Below are positions 1 to 7,866 of a stretch of 64,000 bases of DNA, in pieces (position 1 is the first letter of the stretch; each line of letters starts with the position of its first letter). Source of the DNA: Glycomyces sambucus. GTDB lineage: Bacteria; Actinomycetota; Actinomycetes; Mycobacteriales; Micromonosporaceae. Below the pieces are notes generated by a model. It ran no database searches. It was not told the DNA's origin and was given only the letters and a program-made list of their open reading frames with translations. Location: the NCBI RefSeq assembly GCF_900102815.1, contig NZ_FNGF01000003.1, positions 310,001-374,000 of the forward strand, written 5' to 3'. Both the position numbers and the translations under genes were made by a program.

Positions 1-514
1 ACCTGACCTTGTCGCCGATCTTCTGCACGATCGGGTCGTTCGACGCCAGCTCTTCGCCGCCGGCGAGGTCGTCGTCCCAGTTGGCGCTCCACGTGATGGG
101 CATGGGCTCGCCGGTGAGGAGCGAGCGCGGCCGCGCGCCGGGGATGTCGTCGCCCAGCGGCGCGGTGACGAGGTGCTCGTAGTCGTACGTCCAGGGCTCG
201 TAGTAGTCCTGGATGGCGGGCATCTTCGGGTTGGCGAAGATCGTGGCGAGTTTCTTGAGGCGCCCGCCCGCGCGGGGCTTGAGGCGCCCGGCGGCGGTGC
301 GCTTCCACCCGCCCTGCCAGCGCTCCTGGTCCTCGTGGCGGCGCGGGTAGCCCTGGCCGGGGCGGGTCTCGACGTTGTTGAACCACACGTACTCGACGCC
401 GGAGCGGTTGGTCCACGCCTGCTTGCACGTGACCGAGCACGTGTGGCAGCCGATGCACTTGTCGAGGTTCATCACCATGGCGACCTGGGCCATGACCTTG
501 CCGATGCGTGCCAT
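1..514 (-). CDS. narH: Respiratory nitrate reductase beta subunit NarH (partial, 3' end outside window)
   Basis: N-terminal 171 residues of the iron-sulfur subunit that passes electrons from the membrane subunit NarI to NarG at the cytoplasmic face. The first ferredoxin-type cluster motif is visible, Cys20-x2-Cys23-x2-Cys26-x3-Cys30 (CIGCHTCSVTC), followed by the KQAWTNR and EYVWFNNVETRPG segments typical of NarH. The ATG overlaps the narG stop by one base (TGATG), so the two are translationally coupled in a narGHJI-type operon. The rest of the gene lies to the left of the window. Confidence 0.96.
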   Translation of the reverse strand, partial: MARIGKVMAQVAMVMNLDKCIGCHTCSVTCKQAWTNRSGVEYVWFNNVETRPGQGYPRRHEDQERWQGGWKRTAAGRLKPRAGGRLKKLATIFANPKMPAIQDYYEPWTYDYEHLVTAPLGDDIPGARPRSLLTGEPMPITWSANWDDDLAGGEELASNDPIVQKIGDKVR

Positions 515-3500
515 CAGTACGTCACCTCGGTGGTTCGCTTGCGCACGACCGTGACCTCGTCGCGCTGGTTGCCGGTGGGGCCGATGTAGTTGAAGGCGTA
601 AGAGAACTGGGCGTACCCGCCGATGAGGTGGGTGGGTTTGACGAGGAGGCGGGTGAGCGAGTTGTGGATGCCGCCGCGCTTGCCGGTGGTCTCGGTCTTC
701 GGGACGTCGACCACCCGTTCCTGGGCGTGGTACATGTAGACCGTCCCTTGCGGCATGCGGTGCGAGACGACGAGGCGGGCGGCGACGACGCCGTTGCGGT
801 TGACGGCCTCGACCCAGTCGTTGTCCTTGGCGCCGATGGCCTCGGCGTCGGCGGGGCTCATCCAGATGTTGGGGCCGCCGCGCGAGAGCGTGAGCATGAG
901 CAGGTTGTCCTGGTACTCGGAGTGGATGGACCACTTCGAGTGCGGGGTGAGGTACCTGACGGCGACGGCCTTCTCACCGGTGGGCCCGACCTCGGGCTCT
1001 CCACTGTGCTTCCCGGTTCGGATCGCAGGCTCTCCGAACAGGGCTGCCATGTTCAGCGGCGGCCGGTAGACCGGCAGCGCCTCGCCGAACTCGTGCATCC
1101 AGTCGTGGTCGACGTAGAAGTGCATGCGTCCGGTGAGGGTGTGCCAGGGTTTGTCGTGCTCGATGTTGATGGTGAACGGCGAGTACCGGCGGTCGTGGGC
1201 CTCCTTGCCGGACCATTCGGGGCTGGCGCCGACGGGGGTGGGGCCGTGCTGGGTGTCGGAGAAGACGACGCGGCGCTCGGCGGCGCCGTGGACGAGTTCG
1301 CTGAAGTCGGTGCCCGTTCGGGCGGCGAGGCGCTCGAACCCCTGGGCGGCGAGGCGGCCGTTGCTGGTCCCGGACAGGGCCAGGATCATCTCGCACGCCT
1401 TGACGTCGGTGTCGATGAGCGGGCGGCCGATCGCCGGGTGCTGCCGGGAGGTGCCGTTCCTGGCCGCGAGCCAGCCGATCTCGGCGTCGGGGGTGAACGA
1501 GACGCCTTTGACGGGCAGGCCCTTGGTCTCGGTGAGCGGCCCGAGCGCGGCCATCTTGGCGGCGACGGCGGGGTAGTCGCGTTCGACGGGGATGATCGCG
1601 GGCATGGTCTTCCCCGGAACGGGCGGCACGCCCGCGGCCTTCCAGTCGGGGGCGGTGCCGCGCGGCTGGGCGAGTTCGCCGGGCGTGTCGTGCTGGTGGG
1701 GGGCCGCGACGAGGTCGACGGCGGTGCCGAGGTGGTCTTCGGCGAGTTCGGAGAAGCGGCGCGCGAGGGCGTGGAACGTCTCGAAGTCGGTGCGGGCCTG
1801 CCAGGGCGGGTCGATCGCGGGCGAGAACGCGTGCACGTACGGGTGCATGTCGGTGGTGGACAGGTCGTGCTTCTCGTACCAGGTGGCGGCCGGGAGCACG
1901 AGGTCGGAGAGGAGGGTCGTGGAGGTCATGCGGAAGTCGAGGGAGAGCAGCAGGTCGAGCTTCCCCTTGGGCGCCTTGCCGTGCCACACGACGTCGTCGG
2001 GGCGGTGCTCGGGTCCGGCCTCCTGCCCCTGGACGGAGTTCTGGGTGCCGAGGAGGTGCTTGAGGAAGTACTCGTCGCCCTTCGCGGAGGACCCGAAGAG
2101 GTTGGCGCGCCACACGGTGAGCACGCGCGGCCAGTTCTCGGGGGCGTCGGGGTCCTCGCAGGCGAAGCGGAGGTCCCCGTTCGCGAGTTCGCGGGCGATG
2201 TACGGGCCGGGTTCGAGTCCCGACTCGTGCGCCTCGCGGGCGAGCAGGAGCGGGTTGCGGTCGAACGTGGGGTAGGAGGGCATCCAGCCCATGCGGGCGG
2301 AGGCGGCGACGAGGTCGGCGGTGTGCCTGCCCGCCAGGCGGTTCGGGCCGGTGGCCGACAGGAGCGCGTCGGCGTCGTAGGTGTCGTAGCGCCACTGGTC
2401 GGTGTGCAGGTACCAGTAGGGGGTGGCGGCCATGAAGCGCGCGGGCCGGGTCCAGTCCATCGCGGAGGCGTACGCGGCCCAGCCGGTCTGGGTGCGGCAC
2501 TTCTCCTGGCCGACGTAGTGGGCCCAGCCGCCGCCGTTGACGCCCTGGCAGCCGGTGAGCAGCAGGAGCGTCAGGAACGAGCGGTACATGGTGTCGCCGT
2601 GGAACCACTGGTTGGTGCCGGCGCCGAGGACGATCATGGCACGCCCGCCCGAGTCCCTGGCGGTGGCGGCGAACTCGCGGGCGATGCGCGCGATCCGGTC
2701 GGCCTTGACGGAGGTGACCGAGGCGGCCCACGCGGGCGTGCACGGCTCGGCCGCGTCCTCGTAGCCGGTCGGCCAGCGCCCGGGCAGGCCCGGCCGCTCG
2801 ACCCCGTACTGGGCCAGGAGCAGGTCGAACACGGTGGTGACGAGTCGCCCGGCGACCCGGCGGACCGGGACGCCCCGCTCCGACACGTCGCCGTCCTCGG
2901 GGCCGGTGCCGTCGTTCAGATTCACACTGTCGTTCAGATTCACACTGTCGTTCAGGTTCACACTGTCGTTCAAGCTCACGCTGTCGAAACGCGGCAGCGC
3001 GACCACTGCCGTCTCGGCGCCCTCCTCGTAGAGCGAGAGCCGGGGCGTGACGCCCTCGAGGTCGAGGTTCCACTTCCCGGGCCGGTCCTCGTCCCAGCGG
3101 GTGCCGAGGGTCCCGTTGGGCGCCACCGGCTCCCCGGTGGCCTCGTCGAGGAGCACCGGCTTCCACTCCGCGTACGGGTCCTCCCCCGGCAGGGCGTCGC
3201 GGCGCAGGAACTTCCCGGGCGTCACGCGGCCGTCGCGCTCGTCGAGCTCGACGAGGAACGGCAGGTCGGTGTACTTGCGCACGTAGGCGTCGAACGCCTC
3301 GGTGCGCTGCTCCACGAAGTGCTCCTTGAGGATCACGTGGCCCATGGCCATCGCCATCGCGCCGTCGGTGCCCGGGTGCGGGGCCAGCCACTCGTCGGCG
3401 AACTTCGCGGCGTCGTTGTAGTCGGGGGCGACGGTGACGACCTTCTGGCCCCGGTAGCGGGCCTCGGCCATCCAGTGCGCGTCCGGGGTGCGCGTGACGG

Positions 3501-4293
3501 GCACGTTCGATCCCCACAGGACCAGGTAGGCCGCGTCCCACCAGTCGCCGGACTCGGGCACGTCGGTCTGGTCGCCGAAGACCTGCGGGGAGGCCACCGG
3601 CAGGTCCGCGTACCAGTCGTAGAACGAGAGCATGGAGCCGCCGAGGAGGTTCACGAAGCGGGCGCCCACGCCGTGGGAGACCTGCGACATCGCGGGGATC
3701 GGCGAGAACCCGGCGATGCGGTCGGGCCCGTAGGCGCCGATGGTGTGGACGTGCGCGGCCGCGGCGATCTCGACCGCCTCGTCCCAGGTGATGCGCACCA
3801 GCCCGCCCTTGCCGCGCGCCGACTGGTAGCGCTCACGCTTGACCGGGTCGGTGGTGATCTCGGCCCACGCCGCGACCGGGTCGCCCAGGCGCGCCTTGGC
3901 CTCGCGGAACATCTCGACGAGCACCCCGCGCCCGTACGGGTAGCGCACCCGCGTGGGCGAGTAGGTGTACCAGGAGAACGCGGCCCCGCGGGGGCACCCG
4001 CGCGGCTCGTACTCGGGCCGGTCCGGGCCCACCGACGGGTAGTCGGTCGCCTGGGTCTCCCACGTGATGATGCCGTCCTTGACGTACACGTTCCACGAGC
4101 ACGAACCCGTGCAGTTGACGCCGTGCGTGGAGCGGACGACCTTGTCGTGGGACCAGCGGTCGCGGTAGAACACGTCCCCCTCGCGCCCGCCCTCCTTGAA
4201 GACCGCGCGCAGGTCCCCGGTCGCCTCGGACCGGGTGAGGTGGACGCCCGTGCGCAGCAGCAGGGCGGAGGCGGGCTGGTCGGATCGGGCCAC
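514..4293 (-). CDS. narG: Respiratory nitrate reductase alpha subunit NarG
   Basis: Molybdopterin (bis-MGD) catalytic subunit reducing nitrate to nitrite. About 1259 residues from the GTG at 4293, close to E. coli NarG (1246). I chose this GTG over the ATG at 4377 because a GGGGAG ribosome site lies six bases upstream. FS0 cluster ligands are present with the exact E. coli spacing: His57, Cys61, Cys65 and Cys100 (HGVNCTGSC, then GCPRG). The region of the molybdenum-ligand Asp (SFYDWYADLP, near residue 230) and the WGSNVPVTRTPDAH segment are conserved. Oddity: residues about 435-462 are a fourfold NLNDSV hexapeptide repeat in a linker before the VTTVFDLLLAQYG segment. It heads narGH(JI) and is divergent from narK. 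Confidence 0.97.
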   Translation of the reverse strand: MARSDQPASALLLRTGVHLTRSEATGDLRAVFKEGGREGDVFYRDRWSHDKVVRSTHGVNCTGSCSWNVYVKDGIITWETQATDYPSVGPDRPEYEPRGCPRGAAFSWYTYSPTRVRYPYGRGVLVEMFREAKARLGDPVAAWAEITTDPVKRERYQSARGKGGLVRITWDEAVEIAAAAHVHTIGAYGPDRIAGFSPIPAMSQVSHGVGARFVNLLGGSMLSFYDWYADLPVASPQVFGDQTDVPESGDWWDAAYLVLWGSNVPVTRTPDAHWMAEARYRGQKVVTVAPDYNDAAKFADEWLAPHPGTDGAMAMAMGHVILKEHFVEQRTEAFDAYVRKYTDLPFLVELDERDGRVTPGKFLRRDALPGEDPYAEWKPVLLDEATGEPVAPNGTLGTRWDEDRPGKWNLDLEGVTPRLSLYEEGAETAVVALPRFDSVSLNDSVNLNDSVNLNDSVNLNDGTGPEDGDVSERGVPVRRVAGRLVTTVFDLLLAQYGVERPGLPGRWPTGYEDAAEPCTPAWAASVTSVKADRIARIAREFAATARDSGGRAMIVLGAGTNQWFHGDTMYRSFLTLLLLTGCQGVNGGGWAHYVGQEKCRTQTGWAAYASAMDWTRPARFMAATPYWYLHTDQWRYDTYDADALLSATGPNRLAGRHTADLVAASARMGWMPSYPTFDRNPLLLAREAHESGLEPGPYIARELANGDLRFACEDPDAPENWPRVLTVWRANLFGSSAKGDEYFLKHLLGTQNSVQGQEAGPEHRPDDVVWHGKAPKGKLDLLLSLDFRMTSTTLLSDLVLPAATWYEKHDLSTTDMHPYVHAFSPAIDPPWQARTDFETFHALARRFSELAEDHLGTAVDLVAAPHQHDTPGELAQPRGTAPDWKAAGVPPVPGKTMPAIIPVERDYPAVAAKMAALGPLTETKGLPVKGVSFTPDAEIGWLAARNGTSRQHPAIGRPLIDTDVKACEMILALSGTSNGRLAAQGFERLAARTGTDFSELVHGAAERRVVFSDTQHGPTPVGASPEWSGKEAHDRRYSPFTINIEHDKPWHTLTGRMHFYVDHDWMHEFGEALPVYRPPLNMAALFGEPAIRTGKHSGEPEVGPTGEKAVAVRYLTPHSKWSIHSEYQDNLLMLTLSRGGPNIWMSPADAEAIGAKDNDWVEAVNRNGVVAARLVVSHRMPQGTVYMYHAQERVVDVPKTETTGKRGGIHNSLTRLLVKPTHLIGGYAQFSYAFNYIGPTGNQRDEVTVVRKRTTEVTY
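2914..2985 (-). repeat. Four tandem 18-bp units inside narG
   Basis: Units at 2914-2931, 2932-2949, 2950-2967 and 2968-2985. The first two are identical (plus strand GTTCAGATTCACACTGTC), the third has one change and the fourth three. In narG they encode the hexapeptide NLNDSV / SLNDSV, so copy number can change without a frameshift. They are noticeably less GC-rich than the surrounding gene. Confidence 0.95.
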
Positions 4294-4355
4294 GCTGGTC
4301 TCCCCCTCGGTCGGGCGGCGTCCCCCTGCGCGGAAGCAGGCGCCCGCTGCCCAGA

Positions 4356-4375
4356 TTAGGGTCTTCGGTCCCCGC
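4356..4375. promoter_or_regulatory. DosR/DevR-like operator between narG and narK
   Basis: Read on the minus strand, this 20-mer matches about 14 of 20 positions of the published DosR consensus TTSGGGACTWWAGTCCCSAA; the core is the imperfect palindrome GGGACCGAAGACCC. It lies upstream of both divergent genes. A CATACT -10-like hexamer for narK at 4392-4397 puts the box near the -35 position, as for DosR-type activation. Hypoxia control of nar genes by DosR/OsdR is known in other actinobacteria; its use here is inferred. Confidence 0.45.
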
Positions 4376-4391
4376 AAAGAGGACTAATCGG

Positions 4392-4397
4392 CATACT
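4392..4397 (+). promoter_or_regulatory. Candidate -10 hexamer for narK
   Basis: CATACT lies in the only AT-rich patch of the narG-narK interval. It is about 80 bases before the narK start and about 17 bases after the DosR-like box. No convincing -35 is present, as expected of an activator-dependent promoter. Confidence 0.3.
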
Positions 4398-4478
4398 GTC
4401 CCCGGGCCCGTGCCCGGGCCCCCGCGCCGCCGGTCCTGCGAGGACCGCGGCGGGCACCGTGCACAGAGGAGGCCGCCG

Positions 4479-5675
4479 ATGGGCAGCACCGACACCGTCC
4501 GGCGCGGCGCCGGGAGGAACCTGGCGCTCGCCACCGCCGCGTTCGCGCTGACGTTCTGGGCGTGGAACCTCATCGGCCCGCTCTCCAAGACCTACGCCGA
4601 CGACCTCGCCCTGAACCCGACCCAGACCTCGGTCCTGGTCGCGTTCCCGGTCCTGGTCGGCGCGGTCGGGCGCATCCCGGCGGGCATCCTCACCGACCGC
4701 TTCGGCGGCCGGGTCATGCTCACGGCCGCGTGCTTCGCGTCGATCGTCCCGGTGCTGCTGGTCGGCCTCTCGGGCGGCTCGTACGCGGCGCTGCTCGCCT
4801 CCGGGTTCCTCCTCGGCCTCGCGGGCACCTCGTTCGCTGTCGGCATCCCGTTCGTGAACGCCTGGTACCCGCCCGCGCGGCGCGGCTTCGCCACCGGGGT
4901 CTTCGGCGCGGGCATGGGCGGCACCGCGCTCTCGGCGTTCCTCACCCCGCGCCTGGTCGACGGGATGGGGCTGCTGCCGACGCACCTGCTCATGTGCGCC
5001 GCGCTCGCGGTCATGGGGTTCGTGTGCTGGTCCTTCGCGCGCGACGCCCCGCAGTGGGCGCCGACCACCGAGCCGGCCCTGCCGCGCCTCAAGGGGGTCA
5101 TGAGACTCAAGGTCACGTGGCAGATGTCGCTGCTGTACGCGGTGGCGTTCGGCGGGTTCGTGGCGTTCTCCACCTACCTGCCGACGATGCTGGTGACCGC
5201 GTACGACCTCGCGCAGACCGACGCGGGCCTGCGCACCGCCGGGTTCAGCCTCGCCGCGGTCGTCGCGCGCCCGGCCGGCGGCATCCTCTCCGACCGGGTG
5301 GGGCCGCTGAAGATCTGCCTCACCTCGTTCTTCGGGGCCGCGGTCATGGCGGTCCTCCTGGCGTTCGAGCCGCCGCTGGAGGTCCCCGCGGGCACCTGCT
5401 TCGTGCTCATGGCCCTGTTCCTGGGCCTGGGCACCGGCGGCGTGTTCGCCCTCGTCGCCGAGCTGGTCGAACCGGCCCGGGTCGGCGGCGTCACCGGGAT
5501 CGTCGGCGCCGCGGGCGGCCTCGGCGGGTACTTCCCGCCGCTGGTCATGGGCGCGGTGTACCAGGCGCGGGGCGACTACTCGATCGCGCTGCTGCTGCTG
5601 GCGCTGACGGCGCTGCTGGTCGGCGTGTTCGCGCTCCAGGCGTTCCGGCGGCCCCAGGCCGCCGTGCCTGCGTGA
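4479..5675 (+). CDS. narK: Nitrate/nitrite transporter NarK (MFS, NNP family)
   Basis: Major facilitator of 398 residues that imports nitrate and/or exports nitrite for the reductase encoded on the other strand. The start at 4479 has an AGAGGAGG ribosome site seven bases upstream; the longer reading from 4410 has none. Family landmarks are the early FWAWNLIGPLSKTYADDLAL segment, the DRFGGR loop between helices 2 and 3, the glycine-rich FGAGMGGTA stretch and the second GIVGAAGGLGGYFPPL signature. About twelve hydrophobic helices are visible. A hairpin at 5699-5738 probably ends its transcript. Confidence 0.95.
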   Translation: MGSTDTVRRGAGRNLALATAAFALTFWAWNLIGPLSKTYADDLALNPTQTSVLVAFPVLVGAVGRIPAGILTDRFGGRVMLTAACFASIVPVLLVGLSGGSYAALLASGFLLGLAGTSFAVGIPFVNAWYPPARRGFATGVFGAGMGGTALSAFLTPRLVDGMGLLPTHLLMCAALAVMGFVCWSFARDAPQWAPTTEPALPRLKGVMRLKVTWQMSLLYAVAFGGFVAFSTYLPTMLVTAYDLAQTDAGLRTAGFSLAAVVARPAGGILSDRVGPLKICLTSFFGAAVMAVLLAFEPPLEVPAGTCFVLMALFLGLGTGGVFALVAELVEPARVGGVTGIVGAAGGLGGYFPPLVMGAVYQARGDYSIALLLLALTALLVGVFALQAFRRPQAAVPA

Positions 5676-5698
5676 TTACTTCTCGCGAATGAAGCGGA

Positions 5699-5738
5699 CC
5701 GGGCCGGAATCAACCTCAAGCATGAGGAACCGGCCCGG
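5699..5738 (+). terminator. Stem-loop after narK
   Basis: CCGGGCCGG (5699-5707) pairs with CCGGCCCGG (5730-5738). An inner CCTC/GAGG pair extends the stem around AAGCAT. There is no T-run, which is normal for this genome. Confidence 0.55.
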
Positions 5739-5759
5739 CCCCGCATCTAGGGTGAAGTC

Positions 5760-6629
5760 ATGTTGGAAATCAAGGACCTGCACAAGCGGTTCGGCGACAC
5801 CGTTGCCCTCGACGGGGTGTCGCTCTCGGCCGAGGCGGGCGAAGTCGTCGGGTTCGTCGGCGCCAACGGCGCCGGGAAGACCACCACCATGCGCATCGCC
5901 ATGGGCGTGCTCGCCGCCGACTCCGGCCAGATCGTCTACGACGGGGCGCCGCTCGGCGTCGAGCAGCGCCGCCGCTTCGGCTACATGCCCTCCGAGCGCG
6001 GCCTCTACCCCAAGATGAAGACCGGTGAGCAGGTCGCCTACTTCGGCGAACTCCACGGGATGACCAAGGCCGAGGCCAAGCGCTCCGCCGCCGAGCTCCT
6101 GGAGCAGCTCAGCCTCACCGAGCGCATCGGCGACTTCGTCCAGGACCTCTCGCTGGGCAACCAGCAGCGCGTCCAGCTCGCCGTCTCCCTCGTCCACGAC
6201 CCCGAGGTGCTCATCCTCGACGAGCCGTTCTCCGGCCTCGACCCGATCGCGGTCGACGTCATGGGCACCGCGCTGCGCGACCGCGCCGCCGCCGGCGCCC
6301 CCGTCATCTTCTCCAGCCACCAGCTCGACCTCATCGAGCGGCTCTGCGACTCCGTCGTCATCATCGGCAACGGCAGGATCATCGCCTCCGGGCCGGTGGA
6401 CGAGCTCAAGGCCAAGGAGGTCAAGCAGCTCCGCATCAGCGTCGAGACCGGCGAGGACCTGACCGCGCGGTTCTCCGGGACCGTCACCCGCGACGGCGAC
6501 GACTACCTCATCGAGGACGGCGACGACCAGGAGGCGCTGCGCATCGCCGCCGCCGCCGGGCGCGTCACCCGCTTCGCCTACGACCAGCCGACCATCGCCG
6601 AGATCTTCCGAGAGGCCGTGACCCGATGA
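5760..6629 (+). CDS. ABC transporter ATP-binding protein, NatA/YhaQ-like
   Basis: ATPase of 289 residues for an ABC-2 type exporter. Walker A is GANGAGKTT (about residues 38-46), the Q-loop lies in the YMPSERGLYPKM segment, the signature is LSLGNQQ, Walker B is VLILDEP, and the switch His is in SSHQLDLIE. The C-terminal 70 residues after the ATPase core match the regulatory tail of NatA-type exporters. It overlaps the permease gene by four bases (ATGA), so the two act as one unit. The substrate is not readable; homologues move sodium, drugs or peptides. Confidence 0.93.
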   Translation: MLEIKDLHKRFGDTVALDGVSLSAEAGEVVGFVGANGAGKTTTMRIAMGVLAADSGQIVYDGAPLGVEQRRRFGYMPSERGLYPKMKTGEQVAYFGELHGMTKAEAKRSAAELLEQLSLTERIGDFVQDLSLGNQQRVQLAVSLVHDPEVLILDEPFSGLDPIAVDVMGTALRDRAAAGAPVIFSSHQLDLIERLCDSVVIIGNGRIIASGPVDELKAKEVKQLRISVETGEDLTARFSGTVTRDGDDYLIEDGDDQEALRIAAAAGRVTRFAYDQPTIAEIFREAVTR

Positions 6630-7807
6630 CGCAGAACGAACCCTCGAAGATGCGCGGGCTCATGCTCGTCGCCGGGCGCGAGATCCGCGTCCGCGGCCTG
6701 TCGAAGTCCAACGTCATCAGCCTCGTCGTCACCGTCGTCATCGTCGGCATCCTCGCCGCGCTCCCCAGCCTCATCGGCGGGGACGACAGCGACACCAGGG
6801 TCGGCCTCTCCGGCGACACCGCGCCCGCCATGCAGGCGCAGCTCGAAGCCATGGGCGGCTTCGACATCACCGTCTTCGACACCGCCGACGAGGCCGAGCG
6901 GGCGGTGGAGGACGAGACCGTCGACGCGGCCGTCGCCGACGGCTCGCTCTTCAGCCTCGACGGCATCGGCAACGAGGACGAGACCAAGATCGACGCCGCC
7001 TGGCAGACCGCCAGCGTCCAGACGAACCTGTCGGACGCCGGGCTCAGCGACCAGCAGATCGGCGAAGCGCTCACCGTGCAGCCGCTGGAGTTCGTGACCC
7101 TGGAGTCCGAGGGCGGCGTCAGCAGCACCCTCGACTACTTCACCGGCCTCATCATCTCCATCATCATGTTCATGATGCTCATGACCCCGGTCCAGTACAT
7201 CGCCATGGGCGTCGTCGAGGAGAAGTCCAGCCGGATCGTCGAGATCCTGCTGACCAGCCTCAAGCCCTGGCAGCTCCTGGGCGGCAAGGTCATCGGCCTC
7301 GGCGTGATCTCCCTGGTCAACCTGATCGCCATGGTCGCCGTCGGCCTCGGCGTCTCGGCCGCCACCGGGATGCTCTCCGACCTGCCGCCGGGCACCGCCG
7401 GCGCGGCGGTCTCCTCGATCGGCTGGTGGCTCATCGCGTTCGCGCTGTTCGGCACCCTCGCCGGCGGGGTCGGCTCGCTCGTATCGCGCCAGGAGGAGTC
7501 CGGGTCGGTCCTGACCCCGCTTATCATGTCGCTGACGCTCTCCTACCTCGGCGCGATCTTCCTGCTCAACGCGCCGACGAGCACGTTCGCGGAGGTCCTG
7601 TCGATCGTCCCGCCGTTCTCCGGCATCGCGATGCCCACCCGCATGGCGATCACCGAGGTCCCGGCCTGGCAGATCGGGCTCTCCGCCCTGCTCCTGGCGC
7701 TCGCCGCGGCCGGGGCGCTCGCGCTCGGCTCGCAGCTGTACAAGCGCAGCGTCCTGTACACCGGCTCGCGCATGAAGATCAGCGAGGCGCTCCGCCGCGC
7801 CGCCTAG
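6626..7807 (+). CDS. ABC-2 type permease, NatB-like
   Basis: Membrane partner (393 residues) of the preceding ATPase. A short cytoplasmic start leads to one N-terminal helix (about residues 27-47). A soluble domain of roughly 120 residues follows, rich in acidic residues and predicted extracytoplasmic. Then come about five helices, with the family segment GVVEEKSSRIVEILLTSLKP after the second helix. This is the layout of sodium or drug efflux permeases (NatB, YhaP). The ATGA overlap with the upstream gene indicates translational coupling; the operon ends at the hairpin at 7821. Confidence 0.92.
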   Translation: MTQNEPSKMRGLMLVAGREIRVRGLSKSNVISLVVTVVIVGILAALPSLIGGDDSDTRVGLSGDTAPAMQAQLEAMGGFDITVFDTADEAERAVEDETVDAAVADGSLFSLDGIGNEDETKIDAAWQTASVQTNLSDAGLSDQQIGEALTVQPLEFVTLESEGGVSSTLDYFTGLIISIIMFMMLMTPVQYIAMGVVEEKSSRIVEILLTSLKPWQLLGGKVIGLGVISLVNLIAMVAVGLGVSAATGMLSDLPPGTAGAAVSSIGWWLIAFALFGTLAGGVGSLVSRQEESGSVLTPLIMSLTLSYLGAIFLLNAPTSTFAEVLSIVPPFSGIAMPTRMAITEVPAWQIGLSALLLALAAAGALALGSQLYKRSVLYTGSRMKISEALRRAA

Positions 7808-7820
7808 GCGCCCGAGGCGA

Positions 7821-7852
7821 AAGGGCCCGGGAGGAGATCCTCCCGGGCCCTT
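7821..7852. terminator. Bidirectional terminator between ABC exporter and purine permease
   Basis: AAGGGCCCGGGAGG pairs with CCTCCCGGGCCCTT around a tiny loop. It sits 13 bases after the permease stop and 14 bases from the stop of the convergent permease gene. Confidence 0.85.
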
Positions 7853-7866
7853 CGACGTGCGGTTCC

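Noticed and set aside
508-4359. A 1283-residue plus-strand frame opposite narG
   Set aside because: It is the mirror frame of narG: rich in Val/Gly/Arg/Ala, no domain, no ribosome site. High GC content keeps antisense frames open.
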